In this document: positions 1 through 8,136 of the stretch, in pieces | Layout: the number at the start of each line of letters is the position of its first letter | Numbering within the stretch: position 1 is the stretch's first letter | Assembly (NCBI RefSeq): GCF_000717245.1 | Contig: NZ_JNYQ01000005.1 | Span: forward strand, 124,001 to 188,000 | Direction: 5' to 3' | Length of the DNA stretch: 64,000 bases | From: Kitasatospora papulosa | Lineage (GTDB): Bacteria; Actinomycetota; Actinomycetes; Streptomycetales; Streptomycetaceae | Made by a program: the position numbers and the translations under genes | Notes under the pieces: generated by a model | The model's input: only the letters and a program-made list of their open reading frames with translations | The model's database searches: none | Told to the model about the DNA's origin: nothing

Positions 1-790
1 GAACACGGGCGGGGCTGCGGCTCCTCCGGACCTGGTCGCGCGGCTCACGGCCCGGTACGGCGAGCGGATCGAGCCGCGCAACGGCTACGGGCTGACCGAG
101 ACCAGCGGCGGCGTACTGGCCAACTTCGGTGCCGGCTACCGGGAGCATCCGGACTCCGTCGGCACCCCGACGCCGGTCACCGAGGTGCGGATCGCCGGTC
201 CCGCGGGCGAGGCACTGCCCGACGGTGAGGCCGGCGAGCTGTTGCTGCGCGGCCAGTCCCTGATCCGTGGTTACTGGCGCGACGCGGCGGCGACGGCCGT
301 GGCGTTCACCGGCGGCTGGTTCCGTACGGGGGATCTCGCCGTCGTGCGGGACGGGCGGGTGTACGTCGTCGACCGGCTCAAGGACATGGTGATCCGGGGC
401 GGCGAGAACGTGTACTGCGTGGAGGTCGAGGCCGTGCTGCACGACCATCCCGACGTCGAGGACGCGGCGGTGCTCGGCGTCCCGCATCCGGTGCTGGGGG
501 AGGAGGTCGCGGCCGTGGTGAGGGTGCGTCCGGGTGCCGTCGTCACGGCGGACGCGCTGCGGGCCCACGTGGGCCGGAGGCTGGCCGCGTTCAAGGTTCC
601 GGCCCATGTGAGGGTGACGCGGGAGCCGCTGCCCCGGAACGCGACGGGCAAGATCCTCAAGCGGGAGCTGCGCGGCACGGTCCGGGAATGCCCGCCCGGT
701 GGCCCCCCTGCCGCTCAGGAGCGCTCGCCCGGTGGACCCCCTGCCGCTCAGGAGCACCCGCCCGGTGGCCCCCCTGCCGGTCGGGAGTGA
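1..790 (+). CDS. Acyl-CoA synthetase (AMP-binding enzyme), C-terminal part
   Basis: Partial gene; its 5' end lies before the window and the reading frame enters at base 2. The family activates a carboxylic acid with ATP to an acyl-adenylate and then forms the CoA thioester. Seen: the NGYGLTETSG adenylate-forming motif near base 82, the TGD motif (base 327 region), the hinge/C-terminal segment DRLKDMVIRGGENVY, and the catalytic-lysine motif PRNATGKILKREL near base 650. After that lysine the protein does not end as usual but continues for about 35 residues of an 11-residue repeat (PGGPPAAQE type). Substrate cannot be told from this fragment. The gene converges on the M6 protease. Confidence 0.9.
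   Translation, partial: NTGGAAAPPDLVARLTARYGERIEPRNGYGLTETSGGVLANFGAGYREHPDSVGTPTPVTEVRIAGPAGEALPDGEAGELLLRGQSLIRGYWRDAAATAVAFTGGWFRTGDLAVVRDGRVYVVDRLKDMVIRGGENVYCVEVEAVLHDHPDVEDAAVLGVPHPVLGEEVAAVVRVRPGAVVTADALRAHVGRRLAAFKVPAHVRVTREPLPRNATGKILKRELRGTVRECPPGGPPAAQERSPGGPPAAQEHPPGGPPAGRE
694..788 (+). repeat. 33-bp in-frame tandem repeat at a gene 3' end
   Basis: Units begin at 694, 727 and 760; the third is cut by the stop codon. Each encodes 11 residues (P-G-G-P-P-A-A-Q-E-x-x). Because the period is a multiple of three, the frame is kept, and it makes a Pro/Gly-rich tail that the acyl-CoA synthetase family normally lacks. Confidence 0.9.
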
Positions 791-838
791 CCACGTGGCT
801 GCCCCCTGCCGGGCAGGATCGACCGGGCGGCGCCGGCT

Positions 839-2116
839 TCACGGCCGGGTGACGCGTACCCGGTAGTCCCCGTCGGGGTTCTTCTCGAGCACCGATATCC
901 GTATGCCGTCGGCCCGGTCGGTGAACGTCTCGCCGGGTTCGAACGGGGCGTCGGATAGCTCGGTGTGGACGTTCGGACGACGGGTGCATCCGCCGCTGTC
1001 CTCGGTGCTGTCCTCGACGGCGACGGGGCCCTGCCCGGTGTCCACGTCGGAGCTCACCTTGTAGATGAGCACGCCGGGCCGGCAGACGGCTTCGTCGTTG
1101 CCGTCCGCGGTCCGCACCTCCACCGCGTAGCCGGACTGGGCGCTCACCGGTACGAAGACCAGCTTCGGGCCGCCCGTCGTGGCCAGCGGCTCCAGGACGT
1201 GTTCGCTGGTTCCGGGCATGGCGGCGCAGCTGACCTGGTCGTTGTCCAGCCAGCCGAGTTTCCACTTGTGCCAGCCCAGCAGGTCGTTGTTGGCCCCCCA
1301 GTCCTCGGACATGATGTCCCAGTGCCCCACTGAGCCGCCGCCCTCCATGGTGTAGAGGTCGGGCAGCCCGAAGACGTGGCCGTTCTCGTGGGGGAGGACC
1401 CGGTAGCCGGTTTCGGCGTAGGAGCCCGAGCCGTCGTCCTGGCGGCTGTAGACGAAGGACGTGTTGGCGAGCGGGACGCCGTCGGCGGAGGGTGCGTCGT
1501 CGTTGCCGGAGAAGGTCACGGACAGGACGGTGTCGAGCGCGGAGGGTCCGGCGTTGGGGGTGACCAGCACGTTGACCAGGTCGTACTCGGAGAAGTCGAC
1601 TTTCGGGTCGGCGACGGTCACGAGGTCCTTGACCATCTTGCGGTAGCCCGGTTCGTACGGTGAGCCGCGTTCTATCCCGTACTCGGAGAACGGGAGCGGC
1701 ATCCGGAGCCAGTCCTTCACGGGTGCCTCGGGCGTGTAGGTGAGCCGGCCGTAGGAGCTGGTGCGGAACCAGTCGGAGGTCTGCGGGAAGAATTCCGCGA
1801 GCCGGTCCGCCGCCGGCTCCTTCGCCTCCGCGTCGGGGAAGTCGACCATCAGGTTGAGGGCTCTGATCCGGCCGGTGGAGCGCGCGTAGCCCGGGGGAGT
1901 CGGCACCCCCTCCGACATCTGCACGCCCATGGCCGTGGGTATCCGGCACGGCGCGAGGCCGGTTCCCCGTGGCGTGGCGACCGGCCCGGCGGAGGCGCGG
2001 CTGGCGACGGGGAGGGTGCTGCTGGCCGATGCCATCGTCGCGATGACCAGGGCCGTCGCTCCGGCGAGGGCGAGGGGGCGGCGTTGTCCGCGTATCCGGT
2101 GGCGGGGCTGCTGCAT
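839..2116 (-). CDS. Secreted M6-family (immune inhibitor A-like) metalloprotease
   Basis: 425 residues. N-terminus has a basic stretch and a hydrophobic Ala-rich core ending near ASA/SAG, a Sec signal peptide, so the enzyme is exported. The zinc site is visible as LPHENGHVFGLPDLY (HExxH with following G-x-x-D) about residue 245, matching the M6 / InhA-like fold; a GHWDIMS segment follows, the expected Met-turn region. The C-terminal region is rich in aromatic residues and short beta-type segments. Start ATG with an upstream gaagg. It is divergent from the TetR gene, so the tandem operators at 2276-2332 may affect it too. Natural substrate unknown. Confidence 0.85.
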   Translation of the reverse strand: MQQPRHRIRGQRRPLALAGATALVIATMASASSTLPVASRASAGPVATPRGTGLAPCRIPTAMGVQMSEGVPTPPGYARSTGRIRALNLMVDFPDAEAKEPAADRLAEFFPQTSDWFRTSSYGRLTYTPEAPVKDWLRMPLPFSEYGIERGSPYEPGYRKMVKDLVTVADPKVDFSEYDLVNVLVTPNAGPSALDTVLSVTFSGNDDAPSADGVPLANTSFVYSRQDDGSGSYAETGYRVLPHENGHVFGLPDLYTMEGGGSVGHWDIMSEDWGANNDLLGWHKWKLGWLDNDQVSCAAMPGTSEHVLEPLATTGGPKLVFVPVSAQSGYAVEVRTADGNDEAVCRPGVLIYKVSSDVDTGQGPVAVEDSTEDSGGCTRRPNVHTELSDAPFEPGETFTDRADGIRISVLEKNPDGDYRVRVTRP

Positions 2117-2275
2117 AGGGCGTCGCCTTCGGTCCGCGGCAGCCGGCCGGCTCTGACTGCGCTCTGGCGATCAGCCTGTGCCGGGTCGTGGGCGACCGCT
2201 CGCTGGGTGCGCCGATAGGGGGATTTCTGCGCCCTTCCGGTTTGTGGCGCAGGTCACATCGAGGCGTGAAATAAC

Positions 2276-2292
2276 CGGGGACCCTCTCCCCG
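2276..2292. promoter_or_regulatory. TetR operator copy 1 (imperfect 17-bp palindrome)
   Basis: CGGGGAC-CCT-CTCCCCG; one mismatched pair relative to copy 2. Its centre is exactly 40 bp (about four helical turns) from copy 2, on the same face of the DNA. Confidence 0.65.
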
Positions 2293-2315
2293 TTTGTATC
2301 TGTGTTCCCGCGAAA

Positions 2316-2332
2316 CGGGGACACGGTCCCCG
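2316..2332. promoter_or_regulatory. TetR operator copy 2 (perfect 17-bp palindrome)
   Basis: CGGGGAC-ACG-GTCCCCG, perfect dyad, 44 bp upstream of the tetR start. With copy 1 it also forms a larger 21/23-matched inverted repeat (2273-2295 with 2313-2335) centred on 2304. Inferred to be the autoregulatory site of the downstream TetR; no further copy lies before the exporter gene, which suggests cotranscription. Confidence 0.7.
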
Positions 2333-2375
2333 GTTTCCCCGAGGGTCCGTACGCACCGGAGGGAAGGGCCTGGTC

Positions 2376-3038
2376 GTGGAATCCGCCGTCGAGACCGCCG
2401 CCTGCGCCGCATCGCGTCGCACGCCCCGTCCGCGGGCCGACGCGTTGCGCAACAGGGAGCGCATCGTGACGGCCGCGCGCGAGATGTTCGTCGAGTTCGG
2501 GCCGGACGTGCCGCTCGACGAGGTCGCACGCAGGGCCGGGGTCGGCAATGCCACGCTCTACCGGAACTTCCCCGACCGTGCCGCGCTGATCCATGAGGTC
2601 GTCCTCGCCGTCACGTCCCGCACCACCGACCGGTTGGAGGAGGCCGTAGAGGCCGAGGCCGACCCCTTCGCCGCGCTCAGCCGCTTCGTGCACGCGGCGG
2701 CCGACGAACGGATCGGCGCCCTGTGCCCGATGCTGTCCGGCGGTTTCGACACCGACCACCCCGAACTGCTCAGCGAGCGCCGTCGCCTCGAAGAGGCCGT
2801 CGAGGGACTCGTGGAGCGTGCCAAGTCCGCAGGGAGGCTGCGCACCGACATCGCCGTCGGTGACGTGCTCGTCGCCCTCTCCCAGCTCACCCGGCCGCTG
2901 CCCGGCATCGCCTGCCTGCACATCGACCGGTTCACCCATCGCCATCTGCAGCTCTTCCTGGACGGTCTGGAATCCCCGGCCCGCTCCGAGCTGCCGGGAT
3001 CGGCGGCGACCTTGGAGGACCTGCGCGCAGGGGCCTGA
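2376..3038 (+). CDS. TetR-family transcriptional regulator
   Basis: 220 residues. The N-terminal helix-turn-helix is clear: ADALRNRERIVTAAREMF, then DEVARRAGVGNATLYRNFPDR. The C-terminal half is the variable ligand-binding domain. GTG at 2376 was chosen because ggagggaag sits about 9 nt before it; the frame is open further upstream, but those codons would run through the operators. It precedes an MFS drug exporter on the same strand, so it is probably a local repressor of itself and the exporter, released by a toxic compound carried by the pump. The inducer is unknown. Confidence 0.88.
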   Translation: MESAVETAACAASRRTPRPRADALRNRERIVTAAREMFVEFGPDVPLDEVARRAGVGNATLYRNFPDRAALIHEVVLAVTSRTTDRLEEAVEAEADPFAALSRFVHAAADERIGALCPMLSGGFDTDHPELLSERRRLEEAVEGLVERAKSAGRLRTDIAVGDVLVALSQLTRPLPGIACLHIDRFTHRHLQLFLDGLESPARSELPGSAATLEDLRAGA

Positions 3039-3232
3039 CGCCCGCGCACCGGAGAACCGACCCACAGACCCACGGCCCCCTGCGGCCCGCACCCGCCCCA
3101 TGAATCCGGCTCGGCCCTGACACAGAGGTCCGGCCGCCGGTTCAGCCCGCCCTTTTTCGGCTCCGTACACGGGCCCGTCCGCGTCCCGTCCGCCGAATCC
3201 GCAAGCTCTCGTGTCCCTAGGTGGCTAGTCCC

Positions 3233-4753
3233 ATGTCGAAAACAGCCGGTACCCTCCCGGATCCCAGCCGCTGGAAAGCGCTGGCCTTCATCGCCCTCGC
3301 CCAGCTGATGGTCGTGCTCGACGCGACCATCGTGAACATCGCCCTGCCGTCGGCCCAGACGGACCTGGGCATCTCCGACGGCAACAAGCAGTGGGTCATC
3401 ACCGCGTACGCGCTCGCGTTCGGCGGGCTCCTGCTCTTCGGTGGGCGCATCGCCGACCTCTGGGGCCGGAAGCGGACCTTCCTGGTCGGCCTGATCGGCT
3501 TCGCCCTGGCCTCCGCGCTCGGTGGTGCCGCCACCGGACAGGCCATGATGTTCGGCTCCCGCGCCCTGCAGGGTGTCTTCGGGGCCTTGCTCGCACCGGC
3601 CGCCCTCTCGCTGCTCGCGGTGATGTTCACCGACGCCAAGGAGCGCGCCAAGGCCTTCGGCATCTACGGAGCCATCGCCGGTGGCGGTGGCGCGGTCGGC
3701 CTGATCCTGGGCGGATTCCTCACCGAGTACCTGAACTGGCGCTGGACGTTCTTCGTCAACATCCCGTTCGCCGTGATCGCCGCGGCGGGCGCGTACTTCG
3801 TCATCCGGGAGCCGGCCGGTGGCCGCAACCGCTCCCCGCTCGACATCCCCGGTGTCGTCCTGTCCACGCTGGGCCTGGTGTCCCTGGTGTACGGCTTCAC
3901 CCGCGCCGAGTCGGCCGGCTGGTCGGACTCGCTGACCATCGGCATGTTCGTCGCCGCAGGTCTGCTGCTGCTGGCCTTCGTCGTCACCGAGTCGCGGGTG
4001 AAGTCCCCGCTGCTGCCGCTGCGCGTCCTGACCGAGCGCAACCGCGGAGGGGTCTACCTCTCGCTGGGGCTCGCCATCATCGCGATGTTCGGGCTCTTCC
4101 TCTTCCTCACCTACTACCTGCAGGTGGTCAAGGGGTACACACCGGTCAAGACCGGCTTCGCGTTCCTGCCGATGATCGCCGGCATGATCACCGGCTCCAC
4201 CCAGATCGGCGCGCGGCTGATGACGCGGGTCCCGCCGCGGCTGCTGATGGGCCCCGGCTTCCTGGTGGCGGCCATCGGCATGCTGCTGCTGACCCAGCTG
4301 GACATCGACACCTCCTACGCCGCCGTCATCCTGCCGGGCCAGCTGCTGCTGGGTCTGGGTATGGGTACGGCGTTCATGCCGGCCATGTCGCTGGCCACGC
4401 ACGGCATCGAGCCGCGTGACGCGGGTGTGGCCTCCGCGATGGTGAACACCTCGCAGCAGGTCGGCGGTGCCATCGGCACGGCGCTGCTCAACACGATCGC
4501 CGCCGGTGCCACCACCGCCTACATCGCCGACCACGCGGCCGGTGCGGCCGACCCGAAGCTGCTGCAGCTCCAGGCCATGGTCAGCGGCTTCGCCTCCGCC
4601 ATCTGGTGGGCGGTCGGCATCCTGGTCGTCGCCTCGGCGATCGCGGTGACGCTGATCAACACGGGCCGCCCGGGCACCGGTGCGGCAACCGGTTCGGGGG
4701 ACCTGGCCGACGGGGTCGAGGACGAGTTCAAGATCCCGGTCGTCGCCCACTGA
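3233..4753 (+). CDS. MFS exporter, DHA2 (EmrB/QacA) family
   Basis: 506 residues, the usual length for 14-helix DHA2 drug:H+ antiporters. Seen: helix 1 followed by LDATIVNIALPSAQTDL (the family's motif D region), the motif A loop GRIADLWGRKRTFL between helices 2 and 3, motif C-like GGGGAVGLILGGFLTEYLNWRWTFFVNIP, and about fourteen hydrophobic segments. ATG 3233 is favoured over GTG 3221 because aggtgg at 3219-3224 is correctly spaced to it. Located after its likely TetR repressor with a 194-bp gap lacking an obvious own promoter. Exports an unidentified small molecule; multidrug specificity is typical but not proven here. Confidence 0.88.
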   Translation: MSKTAGTLPDPSRWKALAFIALAQLMVVLDATIVNIALPSAQTDLGISDGNKQWVITAYALAFGGLLLFGGRIADLWGRKRTFLVGLIGFALASALGGAATGQAMMFGSRALQGVFGALLAPAALSLLAVMFTDAKERAKAFGIYGAIAGGGGAVGLILGGFLTEYLNWRWTFFVNIPFAVIAAAGAYFVIREPAGGRNRSPLDIPGVVLSTLGLVSLVYGFTRAESAGWSDSLTIGMFVAAGLLLLAFVVTESRVKSPLLPLRVLTERNRGGVYLSLGLAIIAMFGLFLFLTYYLQVVKGYTPVKTGFAFLPMIAGMITGSTQIGARLMTRVPPRLLMGPGFLVAAIGMLLLTQLDIDTSYAAVILPGQLLLGLGMGTAFMPAMSLATHGIEPRDAGVASAMVNTSQQVGGAIGTALLNTIAAGATTAYIADHAAGAADPKLLQLQAMVSGFASAIWWAVGILVVASAIAVTLINTGRPGTGAATGSGDLADGVEDEFKIPVVAH

Positions 4754-4800
4754 GTCGTCCACCGAACGGTGCGCCGGGCCGGGTGACCGGTCCGGCGCCG

Positions 4801-4827
4801 GGCCGTCGGGCGTGCCGCCCGACGGCC
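4801..4827. terminator. Bidirectional hairpin between MFS and MarR genes
   Basis: Perfect 11-bp stem 4801-4811 / 4817-4827 with a 5-nt loop, between two convergent genes. Confidence 0.75.
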
Positions 4828-4851
4828 TTCGACGCCGGGCACGGCGTTTCT

Positions 4852-4881
4852 GCCCTGGTCTCCGCTCAGCGGAGCCAGGGC
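4852..4881 (-). terminator. Hairpin containing the marR stop codon
   Basis: Arms 4852-4858 / 4875-4881 and 4860-4865 / 4869-4874, with one unpaired base at 4859. The TGA of the MarR gene (4866-4868) forms the 3-nt loop, so the terminator begins inside the coding sequence. Confidence 0.55.
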
Positions 4882-5369
4882 AGATCCGCGTCCGTGTCCT
4901 CCGGCTGAAGGCCGCCGGCGATGACCTGCATGATCTCGCCGAGGCTCTTCACCTGCTGAGGGCTGAGCCGGGCGAAGATCGCCTGCCGCACCGCCTCGAC
5001 GTGCCCCGGTGCGGACCGCGTCAGCATGTCCTGGCCCTCGTCGGTGAGGACCGCGTTCTGGCCGCGCTTGTCGGAGGGGCAGTCCTCGCGACGGACCCAG
5101 CCGTTCTTCTCCAGCCGGGCGACCGCGTGCGAGAGGCGGGAACGGGTGATCTTGGCGTCCTTGGCCAGCTCCGTCATGCGCTTCTGGCGGCCGGGCGCCC
5201 GGGAGAGCTGCACCAGCAGGCCGTAGTAGGTGTGCGGCATTCCGGCGTCGCGCTGCAACTGGCGGTCGAGGTGATCCTCCATGAGCGTGGTGGCGTGGAG
5301 GTACGCCTGCCACACGCCCTGCTCTTCGTCGGTGAGCCACCGGGGCCCGCCGGTTGATGCCGTGGTCAT
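4866..5369 (-). CDS. MarR-family transcriptional regulator
   Basis: 167 residues. Winged helix seen in the centre: MTELAKDAKITRSRLSHAVARLEKNGWVRREDCPSDKRG (recognition helix plus the D-x-R wing), flanked by the long dimerisation helices. ATG 5369 is preferred to GTG 5378 because TACAGT (5377-5382) ends 7 nt before it, as for other probably leaderless genes here. Divergent from an extradiol-dioxygenase gene, which it probably represses through the palindromes at 5393-5449. Ligand unknown; phenolic or quinone compounds would suit the neighbour. Confidence 0.87.
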   Translation of the reverse strand: MTTASTGGPRWLTDEEQGVWQAYLHATTLMEDHLDRQLQRDAGMPHTYYGLLVQLSRAPGRQKRMTELAKDAKITRSRLSHAVARLEKNGWVRREDCPSDKRGQNAVLTDEGQDMLTRSAPGHVEAVRQAIFARLSPQQVKSLGEIMQVIAGGLQPEDTDADLPWLR

Positions 5370-5392
5370 GTACTCCACTGTACGACCTTTTC

Positions 5393-5449
5393 TTGAAAGT
5401 TGAACTAGATAGAGCTAAGGTCTCTGGTAGTTGGAGCTTGAAGATTCAA
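5393..5449 (+). promoter_or_regulatory. Dioxygenase promoter with overlapping palindromes
   Basis: -35 TTGAAA (5393-5398), 17-bp spacer, -10 TAAGGT (5416-5421). A palindrome AGTTGAACT (5398-5406) overlaps the -35/spacer and a perfect TTGAAGATTCAA (5438-5449) lies in the leader. Placement between divergent marR and dioxygenase genes fits MarR repression; the binding itself is inferred. Confidence 0.55.
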
Positions 5450-5562
5450 TGATTCGGATCCGAAGAGCCGATCCGCCGAATCCCAGGTGCTCGTACAGAT
5501 GCCCGTTCCTCGGTAGCTGTAGAGAACACACATACCTTGATCGGCAGAGGAATGGGAGTGTC

Positions 5563-6345
5563 ATGACAGCCGCAGTGGAACGTATGCCCGCCCTCTATCT
5601 CTCCCACGGCGCGCCGCCGCTCGCCGATGACCCGGTCTGGCCCGCGGAGCTCGCCGCCTGGTCGGCGGGGCTGCCCCGCCCCAAGGCGATCCTGATGGTC
5701 TCCGCGCACTGGGAGGAGGCCCCGCTCGCCCTCGGCGCCACCGAGACCGTGCCGCTCGTCTACGACTTCTGGGGCTTCCCCGAGCACTACTACCAGGTCC
5801 GGTACGGCGCCCCGGGGGCACCGAAGCTCGCGGACGACGTCCGCAAGCTGCTGCGCGGAGCGGGAACCCCGGTCCAGGACATCCCCGACCGCGGCCTCGA
5901 CCACGGTGCCTACGTGCCGCTGGTCGAGATGTTCCCGGAGGCCGACATCCCCGTCCTCCAGATCTCGATGCCGACACTCGACCCGCAGGAGCTGATGGCC
6001 ATCGGGCGCAAGCTCGCCCCGCTGCGGGACGAGGGTGTGCTGATCGTCGGGAGCGGCTTCTTCACGCACAACCTGGCGGCGCTGCGGCACGCCGGCGGCG
6101 GGACCCCCGGCTGGTCGGCGGAGTTCGACGACTGGGGGCACCAGGCGCTCCAGGCCCAGGACATCGACTCCCTGCTGGACTTCGAGCACGCCTCACCGGC
6201 CGGCAGGCTGGCCCACCCGCGCACGGAGCACTTCGCGCCGCTTTTCGTCACGCTCGGCGCGGCCGAGGCTGAGCTCGATCAGGGCCGCAGCGTCATCGAC
6301 GGCTTCTGGATGGGTCTGGCGAAGCGCTCGGTGCAGTTCGGCTGA
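5563..6345 (+). CDS. DODA-type extradiol aromatic ring-opening dioxygenase
   Basis: 260 residues, matching the class III (LigB/YgiD) extradiol dioxygenase family of about 260-270. Metal-ligand histidines occur in the expected contexts: LSHGAPP (His 15), SAHWEE (His 49), LDHGAYVPL (His 114) and GFFTHNL. The family opens catechol-type rings with O2 and a divalent metal; plant members act on 4,5-DOPA, and the bacterial substrate is uncertain. ATG 5563 is chosen for gggag just upstream; an in-frame TTG at 5431 lacks support. It overlaps the convergent GNAT gene by 53 bp. Expression is probably set by the divergent MarR. Confidence 0.87.
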   Translation: MTAAVERMPALYLSHGAPPLADDPVWPAELAAWSAGLPRPKAILMVSAHWEEAPLALGATETVPLVYDFWGFPEHYYQVRYGAPGAPKLADDVRKLLRGAGTPVQDIPDRGLDHGAYVPLVEMFPEADIPVLQISMPTLDPQELMAIGRKLAPLRDEGVLIVGSGFFTHNLAALRHAGGGTPGWSAEFDDWGHQALQAQDIDSLLDFEHASPAGRLAHPRTEHFAPLFVTLGAAEAELDQGRSVIDGFWMGLAKRSVQFG

Positions 6346-6871
6346 GCAGGGGCATCTCGTACCAGGAGACGTCCAGGTAGCGGCCGAACTTGCGGCCCAC
6401 TTCCCCGTACGTCCCGACGAGGCGGAAGCCGAATGCCTCGTGCAGCCGGACCGACGGTTCGTTGGGCAGGGCGATCGCGGCGTAGGCGCGGTGGAGGTCC
6501 TCGTCGGCCAGAGCCTCGAACAGAGCCTTGTAGAGAAGGGTGCCGACGCCGCGGCCCGTGGCGCCCGGGGCGCAGTACACGCTCACCTCGACCGATGTGC
6601 TGTACGCCGCCTTCGGGCGGTACGGGCTGCTGGTGGCATATCCGAGGACATGCGGCGCGTTCTGCCGGGTACCAGGGTCCAGAGCAACCAGGAGCCGGTG
6701 GGGGCCGTCTTCCGGGTGGGAGCGCAACCAGGGCAGTCGCTCCTCCGGGGTGAACGCGACCGTGTCGAAGGTGAGCACGGTCTCACGGACGTAATGGTTG
6801 TAGATGTCCGTAAGGGCCTCGAGGTCGGCCTCCACTCCGGGCCTGACCTGCAGTTCTGTGGGTATCTGCAC
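6293..6871 (-). CDS. GNAT N-acetyltransferase, phosphinothricin-acetyltransferase-like
   Basis: 192 residues. The Pat/Bar subfamily layout is visible: VRPGVEADLEALTDIYNHYVRETVLTFD near the N-terminus, then SVEVSVYCAPGATGRGVGTLLYKAL (acetyl-CoA-binding R/Q-x-x-G-x-G/A loop) and YAAIALPNEPSVRLHEAFGFRLVGTY. Transfers acetyl from acetyl-CoA to an amine; the true substrate may be an amino-acid analogue. GTG 6871 is chosen for ggagga 8 nt before it. Divergent from hrdD and overlapping the 3' end of the dioxygenase gene, so transcripts from both strands must pass through 6293-6345. Confidence 0.87.
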   Translation of the reverse strand: MQIPTELQVRPGVEADLEALTDIYNHYVRETVLTFDTVAFTPEERLPWLRSHPEDGPHRLLVALDPGTRQNAPHVLGYATSSPYRPKAAYSTSVEVSVYCAPGATGRGVGTLLYKALFEALADEDLHRAYAAIALPNEPSVRLHEAFGFRLVGTYGEVGRKFGRYLDVSWYEMPLLSRTAPSASPDPSRSRR

Positions 6872-6934
6872 TATCTGTCCTCCCGTGGGAGGCGACAGGG
6901 TACTGCATGATCTCGAAAGTGAATGGTCCCCGTG

Positions 6935-6960
6935 GGAATTCTGTCCGGATTCCAGTCGTT
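6935..6960 (+). promoter_or_regulatory. SigR-type promoter of hrdD
   Basis: GGAAT (6935-6939), exactly 18 bp, GTT (6958-6960): the full SigR consensus. SigR control of hrdD is established in S. coelicolor; the match here is direct. Confidence 0.8.
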
Positions 6961-7021
6961 GTTTCCATCGGATGCAGGGCACCCGGGAGGGTGTCGCGAC
7001 CTACTCAGCAAGGGAGCTCGC

Positions 7022-8023
7022 ATGGCAACCCGTGCCGTCGCTCGTCGTTCGTCCGCCAGCACCGGCGGGACCGACCGGGCAAGCAGTGTTCGCGCCGTGG
7101 GCGGGGAGATCGCCGATCGCGACCTGGTCGGCATGTACCTGGACGAGATCGCTCGCACACCGCTGCTCGACGCCGCCAAGGAGGTCGAGCTCTCCCAGAC
7201 GATCGAGGCGGGCGTCTTCGCCCAGCAGATACTCGACGGTGTCGTGGAGAGTGACGCCGGCGGTGCGAAGCGTGAGGAGCTGGAGGCGCTGGTCGCCGAG
7301 AGCGAGCGCGCCAAGGACATATTCATCCGCTCCAACCTCCGACTCGTCGTTGCCGTGGCCAGGCGCTACCCGAGGGCGGGTCTGCCCCTCCTCGACCTGA
7401 TCCAGGAAGGGAACGCCGGCCTGGTGCGCGCGGTCGAGAAGTTCGACTACGCCAAGGGCTTCAAGTTCTCGACGTACGCGACCTGGTGGATCCGGCAGGC
7501 CATCACCCGTTCCATCGCCGACCAGTCCCGCACGATCCGGCTCCCCGTCCACCTCGTGGAGGAGCTCGGCAGGATCCGGCGGGTGCAGCGCGAGTTCAAC
7601 CGCGAGCACGGCCGTGACCCGGAGCACGCGGAGATCGCCACCGAGCTGGACACCAACGCGGAGCGCGTGGGCAACGTCCTGGACTGGGCCCGTGACCCGG
7701 TCAGCCTGAACATGTCCGTGGACGACGACGGCGACACCCAGTTCGGTGACCTGCTGGAGGACACGTCCGCCATCTCGCCCGAGCAGTCCGTGATGACCTT
7801 GCTGCGGAGCGAGGAGCTCGAGGACCTGATCGGCAAGCTCGACAACCGCACCGCGTCCATCATCAAGATGCGTTACGGAATCGAGGACGGCCGTGAGCGC
7901 ACCCTCACCGAGGTGGGCAAGCAGCACGGTCTGACCCGGGAGCGGATCCGGCAGATCGAGAAGCACGCATTGCTCGAATTGAAGCGAATGGCTCACGACA
8001 CGGGCTTTGACGCTGCGGCGTGA
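7022..8023 (+). CDS. hrdD: RNA polymerase principal-like (group 2) sigma factor HrdD
   Basis: 333 residues, the HrdD length. No region 1.1; conserved region 1.2/2.1 starts at DRDLVGMYLDEIARTPLL, the region 2 core helix and -10 recognition segment is FDYAKGFKFSTYATWWIRQAI, region 3 follows, and region 4.2 has the -35 helix-turn-helix EVGKQHGLTRERIRQIEKHAL. The N-terminus MATRAVARR and overall length match my memory of S. coelicolor HrdD (SCO3202). ATG is preceded by agggagc. It is not essential in S. coelicolor but shares promoter specificity with HrdB. The consensus SigR promoter upstream indicates induction by thiol-oxidative stress. Confidence 0.93.
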   Translation: MATRAVARRSSASTGGTDRASSVRAVGGEIADRDLVGMYLDEIARTPLLDAAKEVELSQTIEAGVFAQQILDGVVESDAGGAKREELEALVAESERAKDIFIRSNLRLVVAVARRYPRAGLPLLDLIQEGNAGLVRAVEKFDYAKGFKFSTYATWWIRQAITRSIADQSRTIRLPVHLVEELGRIRRVQREFNREHGRDPEHAEIATELDTNAERVGNVLDWARDPVSLNMSVDDDGDTQFGDLLEDTSAISPEQSVMTLLRSEELEDLIGKLDNRTASIIKMRYGIEDGRERTLTEVGKQHGLTRERIRQIEKHALLELKRMAHDTGFDAAA

Positions 8024-8098
8024 GCCGATAACCCGTAATCTCACCGTCAAGCCGGTTCGCACCGGCCCGACGACCGGTTCCTACCGGTCCCCTGAGCT

Positions 8099-8134
8099 GA
8101 GTCCCGGCGCCCACCCCCCCCGGCGCCGGGGCTC
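8099..8134. terminator. Bidirectional terminator after hrdD
   Basis: 13-bp stem (one G-U pair) 8099-8111 / 8122-8134, C-rich loop, between convergent hrdD and the WYL gene. Confidence 0.75.
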
Positions 8135-8136
8135 AT

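Noticed and set aside
2558..4762. 734-residue minus-strand frame over TetR and MFS genes
   Set aside because: Low-complexity Gln/Asp/Gly/Arg composition typical of GC-driven shadow frames.
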